Below, one piece after another: positions 18,005 through 27,732 of a stretch of DNA of 64,000 nt. Where the stretch lies: NCBI RefSeq assembly GCF_016526145.1, contig NZ_JADDUE010000007.1, positions 310,001-374,000 of the forward strand, written 5' to 3'. Position numbers and translations under genes: made by a program. Below the pieces are notes generated by a model. It searched no databases. It was not told the origin of the DNA and saw only the letters and a program-made list of their open reading frames with translations. This DNA is from Saccharopolyspora galaxeae. Its GTDB lineage: Bacteria > Actinomycetota > Actinomycetes > Mycobacteriales > Pseudonocardiaceae. Numbering within the stretch: position 1 is the first letter of the stretch; each line of letters opens with the position of its first letter.

Positions 18005-19018
18005 TCAGGTTCTCGTGTGCTGGGCGTGGGTCGGTGGCTGTTGGTCCTGGCACAGCGGTGTGGGATCTGCGGTGGCGGCCGGTATCAGCACGGCTGTTGC
18101 GGCGGCGAGGACGAGGACGGGTGCCGTGATCGCCGTGCTGACCGGCCAGCGGGCGCCTCGCGCAGTCGTGTGAGGTTCGATGAGACGTCGGACGCGGTCG
18201 AGGACGTCGGATCCGGTGGCCGTCAGGGCGGCATCGGGCCGCGGGCTGGTCGGCGAGGGGACGCCGGTTGCCATTGTGGCGACGGCGCGGGCAACCGAGT
18301 GCCTGCCGTGTCGACGGCCGGCGTAGTCGTCGGCGAGCCATTCGACGAGGCGCGCGAGCTCGTGCGGGGCGCTGCGCAGCAGGGGGATGAACGGGAACGC
18401 CTTCGCCAGGATCGAGCCCCATGCCACGTAGAGGTGGTGTCTGCCTCGCAGATGGGCTTGCTCGTGGGCGATGACCGCGTCGAGTTGCCGCGGCGGCAGT
18501 CCCCAGAGGGCGCCCGTGGTCAGGACGATCGCCGAACGGCGCCCGGGAACGCAGTATGCGGCCGGTGTGGGACTGTCGACGATCGAGACCCGCTGTCCAG
18601 CACGGTGTGCGGTCCTCATCGGACCGCACACTCCGCGCTGGTGTGTCCTCCGCTGCTTCCGGTCGTGGTGGGCCTGCCGTGTGGCAACCCCGCCGAGGCG
18701 TAGCAGGATGGTCAGGGATCCGAGCAGGGCGACGGCGGCCGGGACGTCCGCCGGATGGTGCACGCCGAGGATCACTTGCACCGCGCGCAGGCACGCGTGC
18801 AGCAGTCCGGCGAGACCAAGACCGCCGGAGAGCTGCGCTGTGGCGGCGAGCCCGACAGCGAGCACGGCGATGATCCATGACGTGGGCAGGGCGGTCCACA
18901 GCACGAGGCCGAACCGCGGCGCGGCGCGTTGCCGAAGCTCGCACGCGTGCATCAACCGTGGGCCGAACACTGCGAATGCCACGGTGTAGGCGGATAACCC
19001 GAGCAACAGCGGCGTCAA
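18005..19018 (-). CDS. M56-family membrane metallopeptidase (BlaR1/MecR1-like, no sensor domain)
   Basis: 337 residues from TTG 19018, overlapping the BlaI stop as TTGA, the usual coupling of blaI and M56 genes. Three N-terminal helices precede a zinc-protease motif His-Glu-Gln-Ala-His near residue 205, and a last helix lies near residue 305. There is no C-terminal penicillin-binding sensor, as in M. tuberculosis Rv1845c. It probably inactivates the adjacent BlaI-type repressor in response to an envelope signal. A longer open frame reaching 19225 only overlaps blaI and is not used. Confidence 0.85.
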   Translation of the reverse strand: MTPLLLGLSAYTVAFAVFGPRLMHACELRQRAAPRFGLVLWTALPTSWIIAVLAVGLAATAQLSGGLGLAGLLHACLRAVQVILGVHHPADVPAAVALLGSLTILLRLGGVATRQAHHDRKQRRTHQRGVCGPMRTAHRAGQRVSIVDSPTPAAYCVPGRRSAIVLTTGALWGLPPRQLDAVIAHEQAHLRGRHHLYVAWGSILAKAFPFIPLLRSAPHELARLVEWLADDYAGRRHGRHSVARAVATMATGVPSPTSPRPDAALTATGSDVLDRVRRLIEPHTTARGARWPVSTAITAPVLVLAAATAVLIPAATADPTPLCQDQQPPTHAQHTRT

Positions 19019-19380
19019 TTTTCCTCCGATGGCGTGGCGTCGGAGAGTAGCTCGCGCAGCAGCGCGGCCTCTTCGTCGCTGATCTCGTCGACAAACTTGA
19101 GGAACGTGGCGCGGGGGCTGTTGCTGGCCGCCAGTGCCTCCCGCATCTGCGAGGCCGCGTGCTCGCTGGATTGCACGCGTGGGTGGTAGAACCACACCCG
19201 GCCGAGTCGTTGCCGCTCGACCCATTCCTTGCGGTGGAGGTTCTCCAGGACCGTGGCCACCGTGGTGTAGGCGAGGTCGCGGTCGCGCAGGTTGTCGAGC
19301 ACCTGCCGCACGCTCAGGACGTCATCGGCGTCCCACAGCAGGGACATGACCGCTGATTCCAGCGGACCGAGATTGCGCAT
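19015..19380 (-). CDS. BlaI/MecI-family transcriptional repressor
   Basis: 121 residues from ATG 19380. Winged helix beginning Met-Arg-Asn-Leu-Gly-Pro-Leu-Glu with the recognition region Tyr-Thr-Thr-Val-Ala-Thr-Val-Leu-Glu-Asn-Leu, and a C-terminal dimerisation helix, as in BlaI. It pairs with the M56 peptidase downstream. Likely targets are the divergent region at 19865-19963, which holds ACTATAGT-type repeats, and so the CPTC membrane gene and the dsbA-ccdA genes. That regulon is inferred from position. Confidence 0.88.
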   Translation of the reverse strand: MRNLGPLESAVMSLLWDADDVLSVRQVLDNLRDRDLAYTTVATVLENLHRKEWVERQRLGRVWFYHPRVQSSEHAASQMREALAASNSPRATFLKFVDEISDEEAALLRELLSDATPSEEN

Positions 19381-19412
19381 CGAGCTGATCCCCCTTCTGC
19401 CAGCAGCGTAGG

Positions 19413-19864
19413 TCATGGTCGTCCCGCTGCGGCGGGGGCTGGGCAGCTGGTGGGGACGCGCAACCGGTCCCGCAGCGCGAAGCCGAGCAGCGCGAGCGAT
19501 CCAATCGCTAGTACTGGCTGCAAGGGGCCGAACCAGGCGAGCGCGCCATTGGTGCCCAGTGCGAGGACCACCAGCTTGTTGCACGTCGGGAGCCGACAGC
19601 CAGGAACGACAGCACAGCCCCGGTGATGCTCCGGCGCTCGCTCTGCCGGTGCTCGGCTGAGGACCGGTCGGCCGCGTAGGTCGCGATCAGCAATCCGGAC
19701 AGGACTGCGGAAGCGATCCAGACCGGGTAGGTCCACCACGGTGCTTCGACCATGCGCGTGAAGACCGGGTTCGGAATGAGAACGGGCGTAGTTCCGGTGA
19801 CCACTGCCGTGACCACGGCCGCCGCGGCGGCCCACAGCCAGTGGCGTGTTGTCCAGCTGCGCAC
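19413..19864 (-). pseudogene. Frameshifted membrane protein with a CPTC motif beside dsbA/ccdA
   Basis: The N-terminal part (GTG 19864 to about 19600: two helices, then Ser-Ile-Thr-Gly-Ala-Val-Leu-Ser-Phe-Leu-Ala-Val-Gly) and the C-terminal part (Pro-Thr-Cys-Asn-Lys-Leu-Val-Val-Leu-Ala-Leu-Gly, a helix, stop at 19413) are in different frames. Adding one G near 19600 restores a single protein of ~150 residues with Gly-Cys-Pro-Thr-Cys-Asn-Lys at the junction. The CPTC next to DsbA and CcdA suggests a thiol-redox membrane protein. It is either inactivated by a one-base deletion or miscalled. Confidence 0.7.
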
Positions 19865-19910
19865 GGCGTCTCGCTTCCTGGAAGGGGCGTGCTGTCGATG
19901 ACGAGACCAT

Positions 19911-19950
19911 CCTACTATCAAACATAAAAGGTCTACTATAGTCGATAGAA
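19911..19950. promoter_or_regulatory. Candidate BlaI-type operator
   Basis: An AT-rich stretch in GC-rich DNA between divergent starts at 19864 and 19964. It includes the palindrome ACTATAGT (19935-19942), flanked by CTACTAT and CGATAG repeats. BlaI operators in related bacteria are TACTA/TAGTA-based palindromes, so this is the natural site for the adjacent repressor. Confidence 0.5.
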
Positions 19951-19963
19951 GACAGTCCGACGG

Positions 19964-20701
19964 GTGGGAGTGATGGGGATGGCAAGGAAAGAAGGGAAGG
20001 GCTCGGCTCGGGTGCTGTGGTTCGCCGTGGCGTTGGCGGTCGTTGTGGTCGCCGCGCTGGCGTGGGGCACGTACGGCGGCCGTCCGACCGGTTCGGAAGG
20101 CGGTCAGCAGCATCAGGCGGCAGCGCCGGACAGCGGCATGGCCCAGCAGCTGAGGGCTCTGCAACGGCGGCAGCCCGGGGACCCGTTCGCGATGGGACGC
20201 ACGGACGCGCCGGTCGTGTTGATCAAATATGAGGACTTCCGCTGCCCGTTCTGCTCGAAATTCACCGCCGACGTCGAGCCCCAGTTGATCGAGCGGTATG
20301 TCAGGACCGGTGTGCTGCGCATCGAGTGGCGTGACTTCCCGATCTTCGGCGCGGAGTCGGTGGAGATGGCCAAGGCGGGTCGCGCCGCCGCGCACCAGGG
20401 CAGGTTCTGGCAGTTCCACGACATCGCGTACGCGATGGGCGGCGGGACAAAGAAGGCCAGCTTCCCCGAGGAACGCATCCAGGAGGTCGCGCGCGAGGCC
20501 GGTGTGCCGGACCTGGCGAAGTTCAACGCCGACCGCGCCGACCCGACCATCCAGCAGGCGATCCAGGCCGATGCGACCGAGGGGCAGCAACTCGGGGTCT
20601 CCAGCACGCCCGCTTTCATCGTCAACACCGAACCGATTCTGGGGGCCCAACCGCTGGAGTCGTTCGTTTCGGTGATCGAAGCGGAACGGGTCAAAGTATG
20701 A
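19964..20701 (+). CDS. DsbA-family thiol-disulfide oxidoreductase, membrane-anchored
   Basis: About 242-245 residues; GTG 19964, ATG 19973 and ATG 19979 are all possible starts. One N-terminal helix (~15-37) anchors it outside the membrane, then a low-complexity linker leads to a thioredoxin fold with Cys-Pro-Phe-Cys near residue 95 and a cis-Pro loop Ser-Thr-Pro-Ala-Phe near residue 212. It should form or isomerise disulfides in exported proteins. The stop overlaps the ATG of the CcdA-like gene, a natural redox partner. Confidence 0.9.
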   Translation: MGVMGMARKEGKGSARVLWFAVALAVVVVAALAWGTYGGRPTGSEGGQQHQAAAPDSGMAQQLRALQRRQPGDPFAMGRTDAPVVLIKYEDFRCPFCSKFTADVEPQLIERYVRTGVLRIEWRDFPIFGAESVEMAKAGRAAAHQGRFWQFHDIAYAMGGGTKKASFPEERIQEVAREAGVPDLAKFNADRADPTIQQAIQADATEGQQLGVSSTPAFIVNTEPILGAQPLESFVSVIEAERVKV

Positions 20702-21621
20702 ACATCGGCTACCTGGGCGCCTTCCTCGGTGGCGTGCTGTCGCTGCTGAGTCCCTGCTCTGCGCTGCTCATCCCGGCCTTCTTCGCCTACGCCTTCGTCG
20801 ATCGAGTGCGTTTGCTGCTGCGGACCGGCATCTTCTACCTCGGGCTGGCGACGACGCTGGTGCCGATGGGCGTGGCGGCCGGCTCCTTCGGCGCCGTGCT
20901 CAACCAGCACCGCGGCGTCGTGGTCTTGGCGGGCGGGCTGCTCATGATCACGCTGGGCGCGGCCCAGATCCTCGGGGTCGGATTCGGCTCAGGTGCGGCG
21001 CAACGGGTGAGCGGCCGGATCCGGGTCTCCTCAGCGCTGTCGGTTTACCTGCTGGGCAGCGTGTACGGGCTGGCCGGGTTCTGCGCCGGTCCGCTCCTGG
21101 GCAGTGTCCTGGCGATGGCGATGACCGGGGCCAGCCCGGCTTACGGCGGGCTCCTGCTAGCCATCTATGCCCTGGGCATGGCGCTGCCGCTGTTCTTGAT
21201 CGCCGCGTTGTGGGATCGGTTCGACCTCGGTCGGCGTCGGTGGCTGCGGGGCCGGCCCGTGCGTCTAGGAGCGCTCCGGGTGCACAGCACCACGCTGCTA
21301 TCGGGGCTCGTCTTCATCGCATTGGGGGCGATGTTCCTGGCAACCGACGGAACCGGATCGCTGGGCGGTCTTATCGGTCTCGACGCCCAGTTCGCCGCGC
21401 AGGCACAGGTCCAGCAGGCGGCCGGCTCGGTGTCGGACCGAGCTGTGCTGCTAGTCGTGGCCGTCGCCACGGCCGCCGGACTGGGCTGGGCGCTGATCAC
21501 AGCACGCCGCTCGGTCCGGCGAGCACCCGCGGAGACCACCCACGCCCCCGCCTCGTCGTCGGCCGGTGGCCGGGAGAGCGCTCGGGCGGCCGACACCCCG
21601 CAGGACCGACCGAAGGAGTGA
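20698..21621 (+). CDS. ccdA: CcdA/DsbD-type transmembrane thiol-electron carrier
   Basis: 307 residues with six or more helices. Ser-Pro-Cys-Ser near residue 19 and Phe-Cys-Ala-Gly-Pro-Leu near residue 142 are the paired membrane cysteines of CcdA. A seventh helix near residue 265 and a polar C-terminal tail follow. CcdA passes reducing equivalents from cytoplasmic thioredoxin across the membrane. The start overlaps the dsbA-like gene by four bases (ATGA), so the two form a coupled extracytoplasmic redox module. Confidence 0.88.
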   Translation: MNIGYLGAFLGGVLSLLSPCSALLIPAFFAYAFVDRVRLLLRTGIFYLGLATTLVPMGVAAGSFGAVLNQHRGVVVLAGGLLMITLGAAQILGVGFGSGAAQRVSGRIRVSSALSVYLLGSVYGLAGFCAGPLLGSVLAMAMTGASPAYGGLLLAIYALGMALPLFLIAALWDRFDLGRRRWLRGRPVRLGALRVHSTTLLSGLVFIALGAMFLATDGTGSLGGLIGLDAQFAAQAQVQQAAGSVSDRAVLLVVAVATAAGLGWALITARRSVRRAPAETTHAPASSSAGGRESARAADTPQDRPKE

Positions 21622-21631
21622 TGCCGGGACC

Positions 21632-22672
21632 ATGCCGATCAACCGCAAGCACGCGATACGCAGCGCGCTGGTGGCCACTACCGCACTGTCCACTGTGTTC
21701 ATCGGTGGGGTGTCCGCCGTGGCCCGGCCACCGGGATCCGCGTCCGATGCCGCGAAGCGCCTGCGCGAGCTGTCCCGGCAGCGGAGGTGCTCACCGAGAC
21801 CGTCAAGAAGTCCCAGGACGACCACGCCGCGCGGCAGCGAGAACTCGACGAGTCCACCGCGGCGGCACACCAGTCCGACCTGGTCGCCAAGCGGGCCCGC
21901 GGCGAGGAAGAGCGCTTCCGCAGCCGGGTCGACGAGCTCACCGCAGCTTCCTGCCAGGGTGCGCGGGTGAACACCTCCCGACGTTGCTCACTAGCGAATC
22001 GCCCGGGTCCTTCTCCGATCGGGCGACGGCGGCGGCGGAGGCGCTCGCCAACGACAGCCACGAGGCGGTGCGCGCACTGGCCACCGCCACCTCGGCAGGC
22101 CGAATCCGCCCAACAGCGAGCGACGGACGAGCGGGCACGTCACGTGCCTCTCGGGCCGAGGCCGACGCCGCCCGGTTGCAGCACGATATCGCCGCCCGCA
22201 AGGAAGCGATGGACGCCCAAATCGCCCAGGTCAAGCAGCAGTACAGCCAGCTCAGTTCCGTCGAGCAGGACGCGTTGTCCGGTGGCGGCAGCGACGTCGG
22301 GCCTATTGCCGGGAGCGGGATGGCGATCGCCGCGGTCAACGCGGCGCTGGGAAAGCAGGGCTCGCCCTACGTGTTCGGCGCCAAGGGTCTCGACGAGTTC
22401 GACTGCTCCGGCCTGGTGCAGTGGTCTTACCAGCAGGCGGGCAAAGTCCCTGCCCGGCTCCACCCGGTCGCAGGTGTCGACGGGCAGCAGTGTGTCCAAG
22501 GACGAGCTCTGACCCGGGAACGTGATCTTCTTTTTACAGCTCGGCCAGCCACAACGGGATCTACATCAGTGGCGGCAAGATCGTGCACGCACCGACCGAG
22601 GGCCAGGACGTCAAGGTCGAGAACTACCAGGACATCGGTGATACCCACTCCATTCGCCGGATGGCTGGCTGA
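21632..22672 (+). pseudogene. NlpC/P60 (C40) cell-wall peptidase gene broken by several frameshifts
   Basis: Family segments appear in order but in changing frames. A signal peptide starts at ATG 21632. A coiled-coil segment (Glu-Thr-Val-Lys-Lys-Ser-Gln-Asp-Asp-His) follows from ~21790 and more coiled coil from ~21975. Then comes the catalytic Asp-Cys-Ser-Gly-Leu-Val-Gln-Trp-Ser near 22400, and the His box (His-Asn-Gly-Ile-Tyr-Ile-Ser-Gly-Gly-Lys) near 22550, ending at the TGA at 22672. At least four indels are needed to join them. The intact protein would be an RipA-like secreted endopeptidase. As given, no full product can be made. Confidence 0.75.
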
Positions 22673-22787
22673 TCGGCAGGCGTGCAATCCGTACGCAGTC
22701 TTGAAAACACGCAGTTATTGGCCCACCGCGAGCGTTGTTCGGGCCAGTCACCGGGTGAAGAGACCCAACCAGGAAAAGGAGCTAAAA

Positions 22788-23129
22788 GTGAGCGCTTATC
22801 AGGTCGTTTTTCAGGTTCCCCGGGAAGATACCGGCTTCCACGAGACCGTCGTGCGCAACGTGCGCAATGTAACGGCGGAGCTCGACGACGTCGCCATCTG
22901 CATCATCGCCCATGGTGACGGGATCGAGTTCGCCACCGGCCGGACTGCCGCCAGCGTCGGCGTGCGCGCCGCGCTGGAGTCCGGTGTAGAGGTAGTGGCG
23001 TGTCAGAACACCCTGCGCCGCAAGGAGATTCCGGAAGTCGAGGTGCTACCCGGCGTGCGGTTAGTGCGAGCTGGGCTGGCCGAACTGGTGCGGCTGCAAC
23101 ACAACGGCTGGGCCTACATTCACCCGTGA
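22788..23129 (+). CDS. DsrE/DsrF-like sulfur-relay protein
   Basis: 113 residues from GTG 22788 with AGGAAAAGGAG just upstream. The alpha/beta DsrE fold is evident: Ile-Ile-Ala-His-Gly-Asp-Gly-Ile at ~45-52 and Val-Ala-Cys-Gln-Asn-Thr-Leu near residue 75, where the Cys is the usual sulfur-carrying position. It opens the sulfane-sulfur island that holds TauE exporters, a rhodanese and a persulfide dioxygenase, so a role in trafficking protein-bound persulfide is likely. Confidence 0.8.
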   Translation: MSAYQVVFQVPREDTGFHETVVRNVRNVTAELDDVAICIIAHGDGIEFATGRTAASVGVRAALESGVEVVACQNTLRRKEIPEVEVLPGVRLVRAGLAELVRLQHNGWAYIHP

Positions 23130-23423
23130 ACGCTCCCGCGACGCGCGACACATTGAGTTGCCGAGCGTGTCTTTGGACCACCGGAGGCACTGGCGCCTGA
23201 CCGACTCCGTCCTCTTCGATCCGTGCAGCTGTTTTCGCCGCTTAAGCAACTCGCATCGACGCGCCCTTTCTGTCGAGGAGAGTCCGATGTCGCGGAGCGG
23301 CTTACTTCGCCAGGGATGCTCCAGTGAGACGGCGGCTGAGGTTCCGCGCGCTTGGCAAGCAACGCGGAACGAGACGAAAGACAGGTTCTGAAACCACAAA
23401 CGCCGGAAGGAGCGGAACCTGCG
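23130..23423. other. Intergenic region, no supported gene
   Basis: A 34-codon frame at 23287-23391 follows a GGAG-like site but has no recognisable family features. I see no strong hairpin or operator. Confidence 0.3.
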
Positions 23424-24329
23424 ATGCCCACTGCCCCCACGCAAGCCCTGCACCATCCGTGGCTGAGCTACCGCCACCTGACCATGATCTTGGCCGTCTT
23501 GTTGGTCGCCGTCCCCGCGGTCGCGCTATTTCCCGGGGTGGATCACCTCGCGGATGGGTTGCGCGACGACGTCACCGCCTTGAGCCTACTGGCTTTCGCA
23601 GCGGTCGCCGTGATTGGCGCGGCCCTGAAAGGGATCTCTGGGTTCGGCTACTCGCTGCTGGTGACCCCGGTCGCCGCGCTGATCATCGATCCGACGTTAG
23701 CCGTGATCGTGCTTGCCATCCCACCGTTGATGCTCAACGTGTTCCAAGTCGGGGAAACCGGCACCGGACGGACCTACGTGCGGCAGAATTGGAGCCTGTT
23801 CGCCTTCGGCCTGCTCGGCTCCGTGGTCGGTGTAGCACTGCTGAGCACTAAACCGGACCAGGCGCTGCTGTCGGTGCTGGTCGCGGTCATCCTGCTCGCC
23901 CACATCACCTTCCAGCTCACCCGCCGTTTCGCCACCACACCACGGGCCGGCCACCCTGCCCTGCTAAGCCTGGTGGGCCTAGTGCAGGGATTCCTGCTCG
24001 GAGCCGTGAATCTGGGGCCTGTCCTGCCCGCCTACCTGCAGACCTTCGAACGCAACGCCCAGCGCTACATAGGCGGCATGTCCCTGTTCTTCGCCGTGGT
24101 TATCGGCGAGCGCATCGTGCAGATGTGGGTGCAGGGAGTCCTCACCGAGTACCGGATCTGGCTGGGCTCGACCATTGCGCTGGTCACGCTGCTCGGTCTC
24201 GCGCTCGGCACGGTCATCCGCCGCCGCTTCGCCATCGACAAGCGTCGGTTGGACGCCGTCATCACTGCGCTGCTGCTCGCCACCGCGGTGAACCTGCTGT
24301 GGAGGGCACTCCCGCAACTGCTGAGCTGA
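23424..24329 (+). CDS. TauE/SafE-family sulfite or sulfur-compound exporter (first copy)
   Basis: 301 residues from ATG 23424, preceded by GGAAGGAG; the open frame upstream lacks a ribosome site. About eight helices in two repeats, with the family motif Lys-Gly-Ile-Ser-Gly-Phe-Gly-Tyr-Ser near residue 70 and its counterpart Gly-Leu-Val-Gln-Gly-Phe-Leu-Leu-Gly-Ala in the second half. TauE/SafE proteins export sulfite, sulfoacetate or related anions. In a persulfide-oxidising island, export of sulfite or thiosulfate is the natural role. A second, dissimilar TauE is at 27733. Confidence 0.88.
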   Translation: MPTAPTQALHHPWLSYRHLTMILAVLLVAVPAVALFPGVDHLADGLRDDVTALSLLAFAAVAVIGAALKGISGFGYSLLVTPVAALIIDPTLAVIVLAIPPLMLNVFQVGETGTGRTYVRQNWSLFAFGLLGSVVGVALLSTKPDQALLSVLVAVILLAHITFQLTRRFATTPRAGHPALLSLVGLVQGFLLGAVNLGPVLPAYLQTFERNAQRYIGGMSLFFAVVIGERIVQMWVQGVLTEYRIWLGSTIALVTLLGLALGTVIRRRFAIDKRRLDAVITALLLATAVNLLWRALPQLLS

Positions 24330-24373
24330 CACCGCCTAGTCGGCAAGAAACCCGACAGGAAAGGAGGTCCACA

Positions 24374-25262
<889 letters not shown>

Positions 25263-25304
25263 GGGCGGTCTCTCCCTCGTCTGCCGGGGTCGTGTAAATC
25301 ATCG

Positions 25305-25320
25305 ATACCACCGCGGGTAT
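25305..25320. promoter_or_regulatory. Candidate CstR operator upstream of the rhodanese/persulfide dioxygenase genes
   Basis: ATACC and GGTAT flank a six-base GC spacer, ending two bases before the AGGAGG ribosome site of the rhodanese gene. It resembles the site at 24942 and would couple the downstream sulfur genes to the adjacent repressor. Confidence 0.6.
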
Positions 25321-25331
25321 TAGGAGGATTC

Positions 25332-25615
25332 TTGCCTGAACAGACGCCGGAAGTCGGCTGGTCGATGTGCGTTTCCAGGAGGAATACGCGTCGGGCCACG
25401 TGCCGGGAGCAATGAACGTGCCGTTGGAAGACGTGTTGGCCTCGCCCCAGCAGTTCGTGGGAGAGGAGTGGCTTGTCATCTGCCGGTCTGGCGGACGCAG
25501 CCTGAAAGCGGAGGAAGCGATGAACGTAGCCGGTGCGCGAGCGGTCTCGGTGTCCGGTGGGACATCGGAGTGGATCGACGTCGGGCATGAGATTGAAAGG
25601 GGTGTGGCGCAGTGA
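25332..25615 (+). pseudogene. Single-domain rhodanese with damaged N-terminus
   Basis: AGGAGG precedes TTG 25332, opening Leu-Pro-Glu-Gln-Thr-Pro-Glu-Val, but that frame is not the rhodanese frame. From ~25356 another frame reads Arg-Leu-Val-Asp-Val-Arg-Phe-Gln-Glu-Glu-Tyr and continues to the active Cys-Arg-Ser-Gly-Gly-Arg-Ser and the stop at 25615. A normal domain would have about ten more residues between the two parts, so a small frameshifting deletion is likely. An internal GTG at 25367 could give an 82-residue fragment that keeps the catalytic Cys. The stop overlaps the next GTG start. Confidence 0.6.
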
Positions 25616-27039
25616 CGGCAGTGAACGCGGTGAAGCAGGAAGAGCGGTTGCCCGGTGGTTTGTCGGTCGAGGTGATCGAGACGTCCTCGCTGGGAGACCG
25701 CAGCTACATGGCCAGTGACGGTGACGTGGCGGTGGTGGTCGATCCGCAGCGGGATGTGGATCGAGTGATTGCGGCCGCCGGGCGGTTCGGCGTGCGGATC
25801 GCCTTAGTGCTGGAAACGCATGTGCACAACGATTACGTGTCCGGTGGTCTGGAATTGGCCCGGTTGACCGGGGCGGAGTACGGGTTGGCGGCCGCGGACG
25901 AGGTGCCCTTCGACCGGCGCCCGTTGTCCGACGGCGACGTGGGGGAGCTGTCGGCGCGGATGCAGGTGCGGTCGGTGGCCACTCCCGGGCACACCTACCA
26001 CCACCTGTCCTACGTGCTGGAAGGGGAGCAGGGACCGGTAGGGGTGTTCACTGGGGGTTCGCTGCTGTTTGGCACTACCGGGCGCACCGACCTGGTGGGT
26101 GAGCAACACAGCAAGCAGCTGGCTCGCCACCAGCACGCTTCCGCGCAGAAGCTGGCGGCGATCTTGCCGGACGGTGCGCAGATTTGGCCCACCCACGGGT
26201 TCGGCAGTTTCTGCTCGGCCACCCAGGCCTCGGGCGACTCGGCCACACTGGGCGAGCAGAAGAAAATCAATCCGGCGCTGACGCTGGCCGAGGGTGACTT
26301 CGTCGAGCAGACGCTGGCGGGGCTGGATGCCTACCCGGCCTACTACGCGCACATGGGTGTGCAGAACACGACGGGGCCGGAACCGCTCGACCTGCGCGAG
26401 CCGGTCCGAGCCTCGCCGGAGGAGCTGCGGCGCCGCCTGGAGCACGGGGAGTGGGTGGTGGACCTGCGTTCCCGGAAGGCCTACGTGGTCTCGCACCTGG
26501 CCGGCACGGTCAGCCTCGGTCTGGACGGTCCGATGGTGACCTGGCTCGGTTGGATGATCGACTGGGGCGCTCCCATCACGCTGCTGGGCGAGTCCCGGGA
26601 ACAGGTCGGCGAGGCCCAACGCGAGCTCGCCCGGATCGGCATCGACAAGTTCGCGGCGGCGGCCGTGGGCAGCCCAGCGGAGCTGGCCGCCGACGCAGCC
26701 CAGCTGCGCAGCACTCCGACTGCCACGTTCGTGGACCTGGCCGCGGCGCTGGACGGCAACACCAACGAGCGGCCCGCGCCGGAGGTGGTGCTCGACGTGC
26801 GCACCCACAACGAGTTCGCCGCCTCCCACGTCACCGACGCGGTGCACATCCCGCTCTACGAGGTCAAAGACCGGCTCGGCGAGATCCCGGCCGGTGTGGT
26901 GTGGGTGCACTGCGGCAGTGGCTACCGCGCGACCGCAGCGGCCTCACTGCTGCAAGCAGTCGGTCGCACGGTCGTGCTCATCGACGACCACTTCGGAGTC
27001 GCCGCCGGGGCCGGCGTGCCGATGACCGATGGAACCTGA
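25612..27039 (+). CDS. Persulfide dioxygenase fused to tandem rhodanese domains
   Basis: 475 residues from GTG 25612, overlapping the preceding stop. Residues ~20-240 are a metallo-beta-lactamase fold of the ETHE1 type with the iron ligands in Thr-His70-Val-His72-Asn-Asp74-Tyr and His127. Residues ~265-360 are a rhodanese-like domain lacking a catalytic Cys. Residues ~375-470 are a second rhodanese with active Cys434 in His-Cys-Gly-Ser-Gly-Tyr-Arg. Such CstB-like enzymes oxidise low-molecular-weight persulfides to sulfite or thiosulfate. It is regulated, by position, through CstR. Confidence 0.9.
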   Translation: MTAVNAVKQEERLPGGLSVEVIETSSLGDRSYMASDGDVAVVVDPQRDVDRVIAAAGRFGVRIALVLETHVHNDYVSGGLELARLTGAEYGLAAADEVPFDRRPLSDGDVGELSARMQVRSVATPGHTYHHLSYVLEGEQGPVGVFTGGSLLFGTTGRTDLVGEQHSKQLARHQHASAQKLAAILPDGAQIWPTHGFGSFCSATQASGDSATLGEQKKINPALTLAEGDFVEQTLAGLDAYPAYYAHMGVQNTTGPEPLDLREPVRASPEELRRRLEHGEWVVDLRSRKAYVVSHLAGTVSLGLDGPMVTWLGWMIDWGAPITLLGESREQVGEAQRELARIGIDKFAAAAVGSPAELAADAAQLRSTPTATFVDLAAALDGNTNERPAPEVVLDVRTHNEFAASHVTDAVHIPLYEVKDRLGEIPAGVVWVHCGSGYRATAAASLLQAVGRTVVLIDDHFGVAAGAGVPMTDGT

Positions 27040-27076
27040 CGCCACATCCGGAAGCGATCGCGGAGGAACGCGAAGA

Positions 27077-27667
27077 ATGCCAAAGACCCTGCCCAAGATT
27101 GTCGACACCGCTCAGGTCCGCGAGTTCCGCGAGGCCGACCCGCAAGTCAGGTTGATCGACGTGCGCATGCCCGGCGAGTTCGCCTCGGCCCACATCCCCG
27201 GCTCCGACAATGTCCCGCTGAACCTGCTGCGTGAACACCGCGACGAGCTCACCGCGCAGCACGGCGACCCGGTGGTGCTGGTGTGTGCCTCGGGCGCTCG
27301 TGCCGAGCAAGCCCGCACCCTGCTGGAGACCGCCGGGTTGGACCGGCTCAGCGTGCTCCGCGGCGGCATCACCGGCTGGGAACAGGAAAACGGCGAGCTC
27401 AACCGGGGTCGAGGCACTTGGGCCATGGAACGGCAAGTGCGGCTGGTGGCCGGCCTGCTCGTGCTCACCGGCGTGGTGGCCAGCACGGTCTTCGACCCGC
27501 TGAAGTGGATCGCCGGGTTCGTCGGCGCGGGCCTGACCTTCGCTGCGGTGACCAACACCTGCGCCATGTCCCGGGCGCTTGGGCTGCTGCCGCACAACCG
27601 CACATCCACCACGGATGGTCGAACCCTTCTCGATGCCCTTACCAGCGCAAAAGATCAGGGGCAGTAA
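27077..27667 (+). CDS. Membrane rhodanese (rhodanese plus DUF2892, YgaP-like)
   Basis: 196 residues from ATG 27077, preceded by GGAGG. Residues ~8-108 are a rhodanese with active Cys-Ala-Ser-Gly-Ala-Arg-Ala near residue 77. Two C-terminal helices (~120-165) form the DUF2892 membrane domain, as in YgaP. It tethers sulfurtransferase activity to the inner membrane, perhaps passing sulfane sulfur toward the TauE exporter that follows. It lies 37 nt after the persulfide dioxygenase gene in the same direction. Confidence 0.87.
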   Translation: MPKTLPKIVDTAQVREFREADPQVRLIDVRMPGEFASAHIPGSDNVPLNLLREHRDELTAQHGDPVVLVCASGARAEQARTLLETAGLDRLSVLRGGITGWEQENGELNRGRGTWAMERQVRLVAGLLVLTGVVASTVFDPLKWIAGFVGAGLTFAAVTNTCAMSRALGLLPHNRTSTTDGRTLLDALTSAKDQGQ

Positions 27668-27732
27668 GCCCCACTGAGCACGGGCACGACCAACGACAGC
27701 GGTGGCGCACGGTGCGCCCGCTGCCGGGATAG

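Noticed and set aside
17967-19094. Arg-rich minus-strand frame overlapping the M56 gene
   Set aside because: Out-of-frame shadow of the M56 protease, which has a clear HExxH motif.
25804-26910. Long antisense frame of 368 codons opposite the persulfide dioxygenase
   Set aside because: Shadow of a well-supported gene, with His/Arg-rich low-complexity translation.
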